A DNA stretch of 64,000 nucleotides from Dryocosmus kuriphilus (lineage: Eukaryota > Arthropoda > Insecta > Hymenoptera > Cynipidae): NCBI GenBank assembly GCA_038277395.1, contig CM076195.1, forward strand, positions 159,621,911 through 159,685,910, read 5' to 3'. A program made the position numbers and the translations under genes. Below are positions 45,005 through 56,465 of the stretch, in pieces (the first letter of the stretch is position 1; the number at the start of each line of letters is the position of its first letter). Below the pieces are notes generated by a model, which was not told the DNA's origin, searched no databases, and was given only the letters and a program-made list of their open reading frames with translations.

Positions 45005-46960
45005 TCTTAATAAAAACCTGTAAAAAAACTAAAAAAAGATTAGACAAACAATATTGGAAATAACTAAAAATTTTGAAAAAACTCCCGGTTGTAAGCATTC
45101 TTTAAATAGAATCTCTAAAATAATTTTAAAAATTGTTTTAAATAATTAAAAAATCATTTCAAAACCTTGCGAATAATAATTTCGAAAACTCCCAAATTTT
45201 TAGAATGGAATTTCTAAAGCGAGATTAATGAAAAATGTATGAAAAAGTAAAAATAAAATAAATTAATATGTTAAGTTTTACCGAATTTAAACATTTTAGC
45301 TGCACCAAGGACGTTTTTTCCTTCTGTTCCTTTTATAAAGTTTCAAAAAACGTCTCTAGTGTATTTAAAACGTTTAAGTTCGGAAAAATTTAACTTGATC
45401 ATTTATTTTACTTTTAATTTTTCGTGCATTTTTCATTAATGACGCCTGAGAAATGGCATTCTAAAAATTTGGGAGTTTTACAAAGTATTATTTACAAGGT
45501 TCTTAAATGATTCTTTGATTATTGATAACAAATTTTTTTCCTTATTTTAGAGGTTTTTCGTAAAACTAGGAGTTTTTGCAAATTTTTTAGTCATTTCAAA
45601 TACTGTTTTCCGAATGTTTTCTTAGTTTTTTGACAGGTTTTTTTTAAGAAAATTTTTTAGTTATTTGAGAGTTGAAAGAATGCATACAATCGGGAGTATT
45701 TTCAAATGTTTAATTCTGTAGTTACTTCAAATGTTTTTTAATTTTTCAAAAGGGTTCTCTACAGTTTTTTAAAAACATTGTTTTAAAGTTATTTTTTTGA
45801 AACCTCTGTTTAATTATTTTAGAGATTTTGTTTAAAGAATGCATAAAACCGGGAGTTTTTTCAATTTTTTAATGTTTTAGTTACTTCAAGTGTTTCTTTT
45901 TAGTTTTTTGAAGGTTATTTTTTTGTTTAATTGTATTAGAGGTTTTGTTTAAAGAATGCATACAATCAGGAATTTTTTCAACTTTTTAGGTTATAAGTTT
46001 TACATCAAAACTTTAAAAGTTTTTGTTTAAACAGTTTTTTTAAAACTTTGAAGCTTTTTCTTTTTTAAAACTTTCTGTTTATTTAATTTAGAGAGTTTGT
46101 TGAAAGAATGCATACAACTGAGAGTTTTCTCCGATTTTTAGGTTTTTAGTTACTTCAAATGTTTTTTACTTTTTAAAAAGATTTTTCCGTAGTTTTTTAA
46201 AACATTGCTTTAAAGTTATTTTTTTAAACTCTTTATTTAGTTATTTTAGAAGTTTTGTTTAAAGAATGTATACAATGGGAGTTTTTTGCAATTTTTTAGT
46301 TTTTCAGTTATTTCCAATGTTTCTCTTTAGTTTTTTTAAAGGTTATTTTTCTGTTTAGTTATTTTAGAGGTTTTGTTTAAAAAATGCATACAGCCAGGAG
46401 TTTTTTCAAATGTTTAAGTCATAGGTTTTCCTACAAAATATTAAAAGCTTTCGTTTAAATTTTTTTTTTTAAACTTCGTTTTAAACTTTTTTTTTTACTT
46501 TTTGATTAGTTAATTTAGAGATTTTGTCGAAAGAATGCACATAACCGGGAGGTTTTCCGACTTTTAAGTTTTTAGTTATTTCAAATGATTTTTAGTTTTT
46601 TAGAAGGGGTTCCTTTAGTTTTTTAAAGAATTGTTTTAATTTTATTTTCTAAACTCTTTGTTTAGTTATTTTAAAGATTTTTTTTAAAGAATAGGTACAC
46701 ACAACTAGGAGTTTTTTCAAATTTTTAAGTAATGTGTTTTTCTTCAAAACTTTGGAAACTTTTGTTTAAATGATTTTTTTAAACTTCGTTTTCAAGTCTT
46801 TTAATAGACTGCTTGTTCAGAAAATTTAGGGATTTTGTTAAAATAAAGCATACAATCGGGAGATTTTTCCGATTTTTAAGTTTTTAGTTATTTCAAATTT
46901 TTTTTAGTTTTTTTTATAGATTTTCTTAAAAAATGCGTGCAAAGATAAGTTTTTTCAAAG

Positions 46961-48271
46961 TAAACTTTTTAAAATTACTCTAAAGGTTTATTTTATTTTT
47001 TGGAAGTATAACTGAAGAAATCTCCTTAATTTCCCCATTGTCGAGAAGTTTTTTCCAAACAAATTTTAACGATCGAAAGGAGGAAAATTTTTGAGATTTT
47101 TTCTCAAATTCTAATATACTGGATATTTCCTCTTAACTGATTTTATATTAAGCAGGATTTAACATACATTTTTAAAAAATATAGAAACTTTTTATCTCTA
47201 AAATGATTTACATGTAGGACAATAATTAAGAAATATTGTGCATATGTTTCTCTGAAAAGTAACTCCGACTATCGTGGTCTCACAATAATTTCATCTAAAT
47301 CAAAAAGTAAATTTTTAAAAAATACCTTTACAAAATCTTTCGGAATTATCCCTCTCTCTAGACATATTGCAGTATTTGAAATTCAGCTCTGACAAAAACT
47401 TACCTGAAACAAACAAGAAAGCAATAATAAGTAAATACGTCATAAAAAATGTCAGCATTATGAAAATTATGTTTTAAAGGACACGTTATCTTAGAACTAA
47501 CATTTGTGGTAATTCTTTATTTTCATTAATGAGAACATATAATAAATATATCACAAATTCCTTACGAGCGATGAAATGGAATGCAGAAATTAAATTATTC
47601 AACATATGTCTCTTATATTCTAAGTCGCCTCTAAAAGAGGTAAAAAGTTTCTTTCTGGAAAAACTACTTCCACATTCTCTCTATTTGAATTCTTCATAAA
47701 GCTAACAGTATGAACGTGCAGTGATTCTGAATAATATAATCGGAGACAATTCATAATATTGCCTTTTTATTTTGACTTTAAATGACGATTTTTACTTTAA
47801 GTTTTTCATATTTTTACGATTTGAAGTTGAAACAAGAAACCTTTTGTCACTGCGACTAACTATGTATTACCATATCGAACTAAGCATGCGCGCGACAACC
47901 TGTTGGTTTTTATTGAGCATGACTTGTAACGCTAGTCTGATGTTCTGCATACCACGTCACTTTATGCATCGTAATGGTACACAAAAGTGTTTGCACACAA
48001 ATTTTTTTATTAATTTTTTATAAAAAATGGCCCATAGCATGGATGTGTTATAAAAAATTATGAATTTTTTTATTTTTAATAAAACTAAGATTCTTAGCAA
48101 TGAATCAAATTAAAAAAGAAGAAACTTCAAGGAAATGTTTTTCATATTCAAGTACCATAATTCGGTAAATAAAAGATCTGAAATCTGAAATACCATAGCC
48201 TTATCTTATTTAAGTACAAAAATTAAATAGATTGAAAAAAAATTTCACAATATCATTGTACAATAATAATG
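46961..48271. other. AT-rich sequence, no gene recognised
   Basis: Low-complexity T-rich text up to about 47,050, then AT-rich sequence. The short frame at 47,772-48,023 has no recognisable domain. Confidence 0.4.
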
Positions 48272-48640
48272 CTGACATTTGAATTATTGGCGCTGCGTCG
48301 CCATCTTGTCATACAGGTTACATACCTTGTAAACTATCTCACAACTCTCTTCTCCAAGTGAAATGTTTTAAAATCGTTCCAAAGATGAACTTTCACAGTT
48401 ATTGAAAAATAAAATGGTTTTATGACTATTTAAAGTTATATGTGGTCAACAGAGTGCTCTGCGTTGTAGTCGGCGTTCGTTTTTGGTAAGCTAGGTTATG
48501 TACGATGGTTAATAGTTGTTATACTTCTTATATTTAATTGAAAAACTTATTATACTTATATTATTTTATTCAAGATGAGGAGCCTATTTAAAATTTTATC
48601 CTGAGCAGGTTCCTCGTCGAGTATAGCTTAAATAAAGGCT
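48272..48640 (+). mobile_element. PLE terminus fragment, H family, degenerate
   Basis: 48,365-48,640 matches the reverse complement of 57,790-58,070 and the end 59,775-60,000 (landmarks GCTCTGCGTTG(T/C)AGTCGGCG, TTAATTGAAAA). The ribozyme position reads CUGAGCAGGUUCCUCGUCGA and the GAAA box is lost. 48,272-48,316 (GCGTCGCCATCTTGTCATA) is an inverted copy of 59,709-59,755. Confidence 0.6.
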
Positions 48641-49402
48641 TTTGCATGTAGTATTCCATGTATGATAAATTCTATGAAAGCTGTGTGCAATTTAAACTTT
48701 AAAAACTAGCATCATTATGTTTCTCTCTACTTATAACACTTCAATTTCCAGGTAAGACTTGAAAAAAAACTATGTTTTTGAGTATTTTAATTACCTTAGA
48801 TTATGTATATTTCTTATAAACAGTCACGAAAGGGTAATTATCTGAATGTTTTTCGGAATTTTTGGTCGAAGGCCGGTTGTCGTTCGGGCCTCCGACCGGC
48901 CCTGTATGAGGCCGGAAAAATAGCATTAATTCCAAAGTTCCAAACTTAAAAATTTTTTTCAATTAAATTAGTTTTTTGTAAGATTATTTTTTCTCCAACA
49001 CTGGAATCTACGCTACAGTGCTACTAGTGGCAAATTTATCAACCAGTTATTAAAGAAAGAGAGAGAAGAGAGCGAACCACCTTGGTTGTTTGCATTTTCA
49101 TTCGCTTGAAGCTAAACGCCTGATTGGCTAAGCGGTGATTATTTTTGTTAACGGGAAGGCTTATCAAATTCAATACATGAAAATGCAACCTAATGAGACT
49201 AGAGGTCTCTTTCTTAAATGTATAAGGTATATGGCTATATAGTTTTGAACTGCGCCAACCGTTATACTTCAGGTGACAATGAGACTGTTTATTTCTATTA
49301 CTGGCTGATATTGATTACTTGTTGCTTTTTTAAGCCTTTGTAAAGGTTAAAGGTTAAAGATTAAATTGTCGCACTTACGGATGAGTCACTTAAAGAAGTA
49401 CC
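48641..49402. other. Spacer with a GGCCGGT hairpin
   Basis: No gene. A 7-bp GC-rich hairpin (GGCCGGT 48,871-48,877 with ACCGGCC 48,895-48,901) with GGGCC in the loop stands out in AT-rich text; function unknown. Confidence 0.4.
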
Positions 49403-49760
49403 ATGGCTCCTCCAGAGGGGCCACCGCCTAAGAAGCAAAAACAACGTGAACGAAAGCGCAAATTTAATGGTAAATGACTAAAACACGATCAATCTCAAAA
49501 GCGGATTGCTCGTGATCCTGATCAAGTAACTAATGCAAAATGTTTTAATTGCAAAAGAACGCTCACTGTAAAATACGATGGAGAAGCTGCGGTTGAAAAA
49601 CATCAGAATGGAGAGACTCATAAGAGCACCATGGCATCTGGAAAATTATCAAATTCAGGGACTAATTTTTTTCTTAAAAAAAACAGACCAATATAGAGGA
49701 TACTGTTACAGCTACAGAGCTAGCAAAAACTTATCACACAGAGAAAACTGGTCTTAGTTA
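49403..49760 (+). pseudogene. hAT-like spliced gene, exon 1 (BED-like finger), broken
   Basis: ATG at 49,403: MAPPEGPPPKKQKQRERKRK, TGA at 49,475-49,477, then AKCFNCKRTLTVKYDG and EKHQNGETHKS, a C-x2-C...H-x5-H finger like those of BED-type hAT proteins. A one-base frameshift in an A-run near 49,675-49,682 is followed by NIEDTVTATELAKTYHTEKT. PLE F interrupts the exon; it resumes at 54,501. Confidence 0.65.
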
Positions 49761-49762
49761 AT

Positions 49763-50345
49763 AATAATATGATCCAGGAGAGATTTTGAGTCCTCATTAT
49801 CGATTTAGCGTCCGGGGATAGAAATAGTAGAAAGAAGATATCAACACATCCAGACAAAAAATTTAATGTTTAAAGTAACGTTTCGTCACTCAGCTGAGAG
49901 ACCTCATCAGACAGTAAATAAGTTAAAATCTAAAGAAAATACAAAATTCACCTTAGAAGTAAGAATATACATCAGAAATCACAAGTAAAAAGATTGTATA
50001 GTAAAACTTACCAAAAATACGTTGAGTTTAAATTTTTTGGAGTCATGTTTTCAGAGAAGGTTTTGGAACAGATTTTGTAATTTTTTGTTCGACAGTAAAA
50101 AGATAAAAAATTCCAAAAATGTCATTACTCAAATGTATCTAAAAAATGATAAAACCGGAGAAGAATAAGTAAAAATTTATAAAGTTTGAAAAAAATTTTA
50201 TTCTAGGTTAGGATAGTTTTGAGTAAGTAAGAATTAAGATAGTTACCTTGTAAGAGAAAAAATGGATGGTAATAAAGTCAAGAGGCCCATAATGGCCAAT
50301 TTGAATTAGTTTAAATAAGCATTGTGAATAATAATAAAACTTTAA
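49763..50345 (-). repeat. PLE F inverted terminal arm
   Basis: Reverse complement of about 50,655-51,252 (landmarks CCTCATTATCGATTTA and GAATTAGTTTAAATAAGC). Confidence 0.9.
49881..49910 (-). ncRNA. Hammerhead ribozyme motif, PLE F inverted arm (intact core)
   Basis: Minus strand: CUGAUGA, stem II GUCuCUCA/UGAGuGAC with one mismatch, CGAAACG. Confidence 0.85.
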
Positions 50346-51195
50346 AAATTTTTATAAACGTTTGTTTGTTGAAATGATTTATATAAAGAGGAGGGGTAAT
50401 AGTGCTTTAAATAAACTTACCGACCTTCAATTTTACAATTCTGCCTATAACTCAATATTAAATACCTTAAATTTTTTATTTTTGTCCAAATTTCTAAATT
50501 CCACATTTTGTTTCCTTATCATATCTTTTTCAAATTTGCCGCTTTTTCTCCGACTATTATAATCTTTAAACTTTATGAATCTACTCCATATTGTCAGTAC
50601 TCAAACCACCTCATCATGCCAATGTACTCAGAGAAATCACTTCCAACTTTCACATTTTAAAGTTTTATTATTATTCACAATGCTTATTTAAACTAATTCG
50701 AATTGGCCATTATGGGCCTCTCGATTTTATTACCATCCATTTTTTCTCTTACAAGGTAATAATTATCTTAATTCTTACTTACTCAAAACTATCCTAACCT
50801 AGAATAACATTTTTTTTCAAACTTTCTAAATTTTTACTTATTCTTCTCCGGTTTTGTCATTTTTTAGATACATTTGAGTAATGACATTTTTGTAATTTTT
50901 TACCTTTTTTACCTTTTTACTCTCAAACAAAAAATTACAAAATCTGTTCCAAGCCTTCTCTGACAACATGACTCCAAAAAATTTAAACTCAACGTATTTT
51001 TGGTAAGTTTTACCTGTGCAATCTTTTTACATCTGATTTCTGATGTATATTCTTACTTCTAAGGTGAATTTTGTATTTTCTTTAGATTTTAACTTATTTA
51101 CTGTCTGATGAGGTCTCTCAGCCGAGTAACGAAACGTTATTTTAAACATTAAATTTTTTGTCTGGATGTGTTGATATCTTCTTTCTACTATTTCT
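50345..51195 (+). repeat. PLE F upstream truncated 3' copy (direct repeat)
   Basis: Near-identical to 53,659-54,499, starting inside the nuclease frame (TTTTTATAAACGTTTGTTTG) and ending CTTTCTACTAT. It lies head-to-tail before the full body, the pLTR arrangement known from Penelope. Confidence 0.9.
51105..51134 (+). ncRNA. Hammerhead ribozyme motif, PLE F middle (intact core)
   Basis: CUGAUGA 51,105-51,111; stem II closed by CUC(A)/(C)GAG; GAAA 51,131-51,134 followed by CGUU. Lies at the junction between tandem PLE F units. Confidence 0.8.
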
Positions 51196-51287
51196 ATCCC
51201 CGGACGTTAAATCGATAATGAGGACTCAAAATCTCTCCTCGATCATATTATATATGCAAAACTAGGATTGCAAACTTAACATCGATT

Positions 51288-52254
51288 ATGAATCTGAAGG
51301 AAATACATCGGAGATTTGGATCTGAGGTCGGATCAGAGTTCAAAGGTTTGCTTAATTACTCTAATAAGATTAAAACTGCCACTTGCAGAAAAAATTTCTT
51401 ATTGAATTGTCGCCGTTCTGAATTATTTCCCAACAATATCAACAACTCTATCAAAAATGTCAAAAATCTCAAAATATATAGTTCTTACAGTGCTAAAAAT
51501 CTTATCCATGTAACTGACAGATTAAAAAACCAAGTCAGGAAAATCGAGATTCAGGACATACACATTCATTAAAAATTTTTACAAAAAAACTTTGATATCT
51601 CAAAAAATGAAATTGAAAATTTAATGTCTAATTCTGATTTTTCCATTCTCTTCCATGAATTTGAAACTTCTAATGATAATTTTACTTGTAAAACTGAAAG
51701 AATTCTTAACAAGAAATTCAATAATCTTTTATCTTTAAATCCTATTGATACCAATATTAATAAACATAGAATTGATTCGATTCCTAATCCTTGGATTATT
51801 AATCTGACAGAAAAAACTATCCCTACACCGGTTTCTGACATTATTCGTTTAGGACCTAAATTTAGTTCTTGTTTTACTTCAGGAAAGAAAGAACAGATTT
51901 TGGAAACTTTAAAAGATTTTGAAGTGAATCTGGATAAAATTCCTTTGGAACTTAGAGATGAACTTAGAAACAAAGTCCTCTCTCTAACATCAAACTACAT
52001 AAAAAAACCTAAGAGTATATCTATGATTGATAAGGAAACAGCAAAAAATATCAAAATTACAAAAAAAATTTTTAACACACAATAATGACATTTTGGTCAC
52101 ACGTGCCGACAAAGGCAATATTACTGTTCTTCTTGATAATTCATCTTGCTATTCTAAAATGGAAAAAACGTTAAATGATCCTAATACTTATAATGTAATT
52201 AATTCAAATCCTTTTAAAAAAACTACAAATTTCAACTCACAAACTTTTAAATAA
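51288..52254 (+). pseudogene. PLE F N-terminal region and fingers
   Basis: 51,288-51,572 and 51,624-52,085 are in one frame, separated by a single TAA at 51,570-51,572. The text includes TIPTPVSDIIRLGPKFSSCF, the conserved pre-RT motif. A frameshift in the A/T run near 52,064 leads to ILVTRADKGNITVLLDNSS (52,096-52,152), and a second near 52,240 leads into the main frame. Three lesions in an otherwise good coding sequence. Confidence 0.8.
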
Positions 52255-52330
52255 TTGGAATATAAAAGGATATCTAGGTAAAAATATAAAGAAAAACACA
52301 ATTTCAACTTCTAATACTAACATCGCTCGT

Positions 52331-53971
52331 ATGTACGGTCTTCCGAAAGTACACAAAGAAAATTTTCCTCTCAGGCCTGTTGTTTCCTACATAAATTCTC
52401 CTACCTATTTTCTTGCAAAAACTTTAAACCAAATCTTAGCTGACTCAATTCCGAAATTAAATTCTTTTGTAAAAAATTCCATTTCATTCCATGATACTAT
52501 CACAAAAATCAAATTTCCAAATAACCACATCTTCTTATCATTAGATGTTTCCTCTTTGTTTACTAATATTCCACTAAACCTACTTCTAGATGGCATCGTA
52601 AAAAGATGGCCATATATTAAAAAATTTACTAATATAACACTAACTGAATTTAAAAATAGCATAACCTTCTTAATGAATTCGACCTCTTTTCAATTTAATA
52701 ATAAATTTTACAGTCAGAAATTCGGCACCCCAATGGGTTCTCCGATTTCAGGAATATTAGCTGAAATAGTTCTACAGGATTTAGAGATTGATATTTTCAA
52801 AAAAATTGATTTTAAAATACACACTTTTCTCAGATACGTTGACGACACCCTTCTTATTATCCCTAAGAATAAGGTCCAACAAACTATTCAACTTTTCAAT
52901 AGTTATCATAATAAATTACAATTTACACATGAAATCGAAATCGACAATTCAATTAATTTTCTAAACTTAAAAATTATTAGAGACGACGCTAACAATATTA
53001 TCACAAACTGGTATAGAAAAGACACATATTCTGGTAGACTACTCAATTTCTTTCCAAACCATCCCATTCACCAAAAAATTGGTATTATAAAAAATTTAAT
53101 AGATTCAGCTATTTTACTCTCTGACAAATCCTTCCATAAAAATAACATTTTGGTTGTTAAGCACATTTTAAAATATAACAGTTATCCTAATGATTTCATC
53201 GAAAAGCATATTAAAAATAGACTCTTCCAAATTAATATGAATAATTCCACTCCAAATCAAAACCTTATTAATACTAACAACATAATAACTGATAAAACTT
53301 ATGTGTCTTTCAATTTTTATCCTGACATCTCATATCCCATTCGTAGACTTCTTTCTGATTTCAATATAAATACTATTTTTAAAATAGATTCAAAATTTGA
53401 TGTTTTCATTAAACTAGGAAAAGATCCCATAAATAAACTTGATCAATGTAATGTTGTTTATGAACTCAACTGTTCTTGTGGTCTATCATACATTGGCCAA
53501 ACCAAAAGATCTTTGGATACTAGAAGAAACGAACATCTGAGAAATGTCCAACATTGCATTAAAAATAGAAAAGAAATAGCAAAACATATTCATGCAGATC
53601 ACAACGGTGATTCTTCTTTTATGAAATGGGATGACATAAAGATCCTACATAAAGAACAAAATTTTTATAAACGTTTGTTTGTTGAAATAATTTATATAAA
53701 GAGGAGGGGTAATAGTGCTTTAAATAAAATTACCGACCTTCAATTTTACAATTCTGCATACAACTCAATATTAAATACCTTAAATTTTTTATTTTTGTCC
53801 AAATTTCTAAATTCCATATTTTGTTTCCTTATCATATCTTTTTCAAATTTGCCGCTTTTTCTCCCACTTATAACCTTTAAACTTTATGAATCTACTCCAT
53901 ATTGTCAGTATACAAACCACCTCATCATGCCAATGTACTCAGAGAACTCAGTTCCAACTTTCACATTTTAA
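52331..53971 (+). CDS. PLE F reverse transcriptase and GIY-YIG endonuclease, 546 residues
   Basis: One open frame. Residues 1-20 MYGLPKVHKENFPLRPVVSY; about 73-86 LSLDVSSLFTNIP (motif A Asp); about 131-150 FGTPMGSPISGILAEIVLQD (motif B); about 165-178 FLRYVDDTLLIIPK (catalytic Asp pair); INFLNLKIIRD and NWYRKDTYSGRLLNFFPNH (thumb); GIY-YIG core VVYELNCSCGLSYIGQTKRS with RNEHLRNVQHC near 375-415; C-terminal KILHKEQNFYKRLF. All catalytic motifs are present. The PLE frame should begin about 350 residues earlier, so this copy is probably inactive because of the upstream frameshifts. Adjacent HHR termini complete a PLE. Confidence 0.9.
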   Translation: MYGLPKVHKENFPLRPVVSYINSPTYFLAKTLNQILADSIPKLNSFVKNSISFHDTITKIKFPNNHIFLSLDVSSLFTNIPLNLLLDGIVKRWPYIKKFTNITLTEFKNSITFLMNSTSFQFNNKFYSQKFGTPMGSPISGILAEIVLQDLEIDIFKKIDFKIHTFLRYVDDTLLIIPKNKVQQTIQLFNSYHNKLQFTHEIEIDNSINFLNLKIIRDDANNIITNWYRKDTYSGRLLNFFPNHPIHQKIGIIKNLIDSAILLSDKSFHKNNILVVKHILKYNSYPNDFIEKHIKNRLFQINMNNSTPNQNLINTNNIITDKTYVSFNFYPDISYPIRRLLSDFNINTIFKIDSKFDVFIKLGKDPINKLDQCNVVYELNCSCGLSYIGQTKRSLDTRRNEHLRNVQHCIKNRKEIAKHIHADHNGDSSFMKWDDIKILHKEQNFYKRLFVEIIYIKRRGNSALNKITDLQFYNSAYNSILNTLNFLFLSKFLNSIFCFLIISFSNLPLFLPLITFKLYESTPYCQYTNHLIMPMYSENSVPTFTF

Positions 53972-54499
53972 AGTTTTATTATTATTCACAATGCTTATTT
54001 AAACTAATTCAAATTGGCCACTATGGGCCTCTTGATTTTATTACCATCCATTTTTTCTCTTACAAGGTAATTATCTTCATTCTTACTTACTCAAAACTAT
54101 CCTAACCTAGAATAAAATTTTTTTTCAAACTTTCTAAATTTCTACTTATTCTTCTCCGGTTTTATCATTTTTTTAGATACATTTGAGTAATGACATTTTT
54201 GGAATTTTTTACCTTTTTTACCTTTTTACTCTCAAACAAAAAATTACAAAATCTGTTCCAAGCCTTCTCTGACAACATGACCCCAAAAAATTTAAACTCC
54301 ACGTATTTTTGGTAAGTTTTACCTGTGCAATCTTTTTACATCTGATTTCTGATGTATATTCTTACTTCTAAGGTGAATTTTGTATTTTCTTTAGATTTTA
54401 ACTTATTTACTGTCTGATGAGGTCTCTCAGCTGAGTGGCGAAACGTTACTTTAAACATTACATTTTTTGTCTGGATGTGTTGATATCTTCTTTCTACTA
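53659..54499 (+). repeat. PLE F 3' terminal copy
   Basis: Direct partner of 50,345-51,195 with few differences, which suggests a fairly recent insertion. Confidence 0.9.
54414..54443 (+). ncRNA. Hammerhead ribozyme motif, PLE F 3' end (intact core)
   Basis: CUGAUGA 54,414-54,420; inner stem CUCA/UGAG; GAAA 54,440-54,443. 56 bp before the element end. Confidence 0.85.
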
Positions 54500-54500
54500 T

Positions 54501-55581
54501 GGTCTGTTATTTATCTGCGGATTGCGGTAGATATACTTTTTATTATTATTAACAATGCATTCTTTCATTATAATTTACATATTTTTATTCTCTGCAATAT
54601 TAAATCTATTAAAGTGATGATTGACATTTTAATAATATAGCCTTTCAAATATTTTTACTGAAACTTGTTACAGGTGTCAAACTAGATCGAGCTTTATTTC
54701 TTGACTCCAAAGTAGCTCCTATGTTACATTTAGGGAAAACTAAAATGCAAGACATAGTGAAAAACGTACTTGCTCCATACTCAGTTGGAAAAGTTCTGGA
54801 AAAACTAAAAAATGGTCTACCATTTTCAATTTCGATCGACGCATTGAACAAGGGAAATAGAAAAGTTTTTCCCATAACTATCAGAATATTTGATATTAAA
54901 GAAGGTGTGTATTATATATATAAAAAAACCTTATGCAATATTCTAAATTTGACTGTTCTTATATTTCTTATACTTCTTTTAAAAAATCATGTTGCGTTTC
55001 AAGAAAGTTCTAAATAATTTGTTCAAAAATTAATTTAGGTAAAATAGTTGTTGCATAAATATGTTTTAGAATATAAATATATATATTTTATTTTTTATCA
55101 GGCATTCAGGATAGAATTCTAGATTTTTGTGAAAATCCCGATGAAACGTCTGAGTCAATGAAAAATATGATTTTAGCCAGTCTTTCAAAGCTTGAAGTCG
55201 ACAAAAAAAATATTCCTGCGTTTGGAGCTGACAACACAAATGCAAATTATGGCAAATGCTGTTCTGTTTATCAAAAACTAAGAGATGAAGTCAATTCCAA
55301 CTTAGTAAAAGCTAATTGCAAGTGCCACGTAATCCATAATTGTGCAAAATATAGTATGAAGATGCTATCGCACGATGTTGAGACACTCGTACTGAAAGTT
55401 TCTAGCGAATTTTCATCAACTTTTAAAAGAGTGGAGGAGTTAAAAGAGTGCTTTGAATTTAGTGAACTGGAATTTCGTGATGTTTTACGTCATATTTCAG
55501 TAGAATGGTTGAGTCTATTTCCTGCTATAGAACGTTTACTTCTTTGTTGGCCTGCTATAAAAACGTACTTCCTCGCACAAG
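54501..55581 (+). pseudogene. hAT-like spliced gene, rest of exon 1 and exons 2-3
   Basis: The exon 1 end (54,510-54,526, YLSADCG) is followed by intron 54,527-54,673, exon 2 54,674-54,904 (VKLDRALFLDSKVAPMLHLG, LPFSISIDALNKGNRK), intron 54,905-55,101 and exon 3 55,102-55,581 (PAFGADNTNANYGKC, CKCHVIHNCAKYSMK, FSSTFKRVEELKECFEF, ISVEWLSLFPAIERLL). All junctions are GT-AG and keep phase. The D of SIDAL and the GADNTNAN and W-L-S-L segments match hAT-type catalytic cores. A donor follows at 55,582, but no further exon or dimerisation domain is recognised. It may be a domesticated hAT gene, now interrupted. Confidence 0.7.
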
Positions 55582-56465
55582 GTTAGAATATTATTAATAG
55601 AATTTTTCGAACTTTCAAACTTAAAAAAATGTATAAATCAAGATTCTGTTTTAATGAACACAATTTAGAATATTTTCCGATTCACATTTTTTCAAAATAA
55701 CTAAATATTTCAATATAGCATTGATGAAACTTAACACTTTCAAATTAAAAATTTGTCCTCTTAACTTTTTACCCACTCACCCCTTTAACTTTTTTTCTAT
55801 TCATGTTGCTTTAAATTTTAAGCTGAATTGGGAAAATGCAAAAACATACCTGGCACGTATATCCATAAAGAGTGGGGCGCAAGTCGAAAGTAGAATTGTC
55901 GCGAAAATAAATACCAGCGTTCCTCGCATCGCAATCCATCGATCCGTCCCGAATTCAATAGTAAAATATATCTTTTTGCATATGAAGTGCCCGAGGTAAA
56001 TGCTTTTTCAACACAGCCCGAGAAAAAAGGATTTATGCACGCATTGGGATTGAATTGAGAAAACGTGCCGCGCCGGATACCTTTCTGATAATATTTAGTT
56101 TTCCACATCGAGGAGATAACCGCTTTTTCGGTTAAAGTAGCTCACATATTTAAATATATATATATTAGCTGAAGAAATCACATTGTATTTGTTATTTCAT
56201 TTTCGTGAATTATATATAGAAAACAATTTGAATATTAATAAATCGAAGTTAAATAGATTAAAATATAAAATTTAAATGATAATATTAATCACTGTCTTGG
56301 AAATGAACTAATACATTTTCTTGAACACTCGCGTAAATTATTGGTTTCTTCTACTAAAGCACATTTTGAAAGCATTTCAAAATTTAGAATTTATATCCGC
56401 AATTATAGCTAGAATTCATTTAATGACAATTAGTAAACATGTACTGATTCCATTAGTGAAATAAA
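55582..56465. other. Unassigned sequence
   Basis: 55,840-56,090 is less AT-rich and unlike the transposon text around it; no domain recognised. Downstream exons of the hAT-like gene could lie here but I could not identify one. Confidence 0.35.

Larger units (their letters stand above)
42800..46960. repeat. Foldback element whose right arm expanded into a tandem array
   Basis: 45,050-45,290 and 45,365-45,560 are inverted copies of each other (AAAACTCCCAAATTTTTAGA at both), centred near 45,330. To the right, units carrying GAATGCATACAATCGGGAGT-type text recur at 45,677, 45,838, 45,955, 46,106, 46,265, 46,383, 46,533, 46,690, 46,854 and 46,932, spaced mostly 117-165 bp. The left arm (about 42,800-42,875 resuming at 44,996) is split by a LINE insertion. 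Confidence 0.75.
49761..54500 (+). mobile_element. Penelope-like element F, best preserved, in the hAT-like exon
   Basis: Layout: inverted terminal arm 49,763-50,345; truncated direct 3' copy 50,345-51,195; complete body with 3' terminus 51,196-54,499. Flanks GGTCTTAGTTA (49,750-49,760) and GGTCTGTTA (54,501-54,509) are a target duplication differing by a 2-bp deletion, and the host frame reads across them. It has three intact-core hammerheads and the longest PLE frame of the window. Confidence 0.9.

Noticed and set aside
43101..45010. Plus-strand Pro/Ser/Phe-rich frames
   Set aside because: Antisense shadows of the purine-rich LINE 5' UTR and ORF1 on the minus strand.
47772..48023. 83-residue plus frame
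   Set aside because: No domain or neighbouring exon; AT-rich chance frame.
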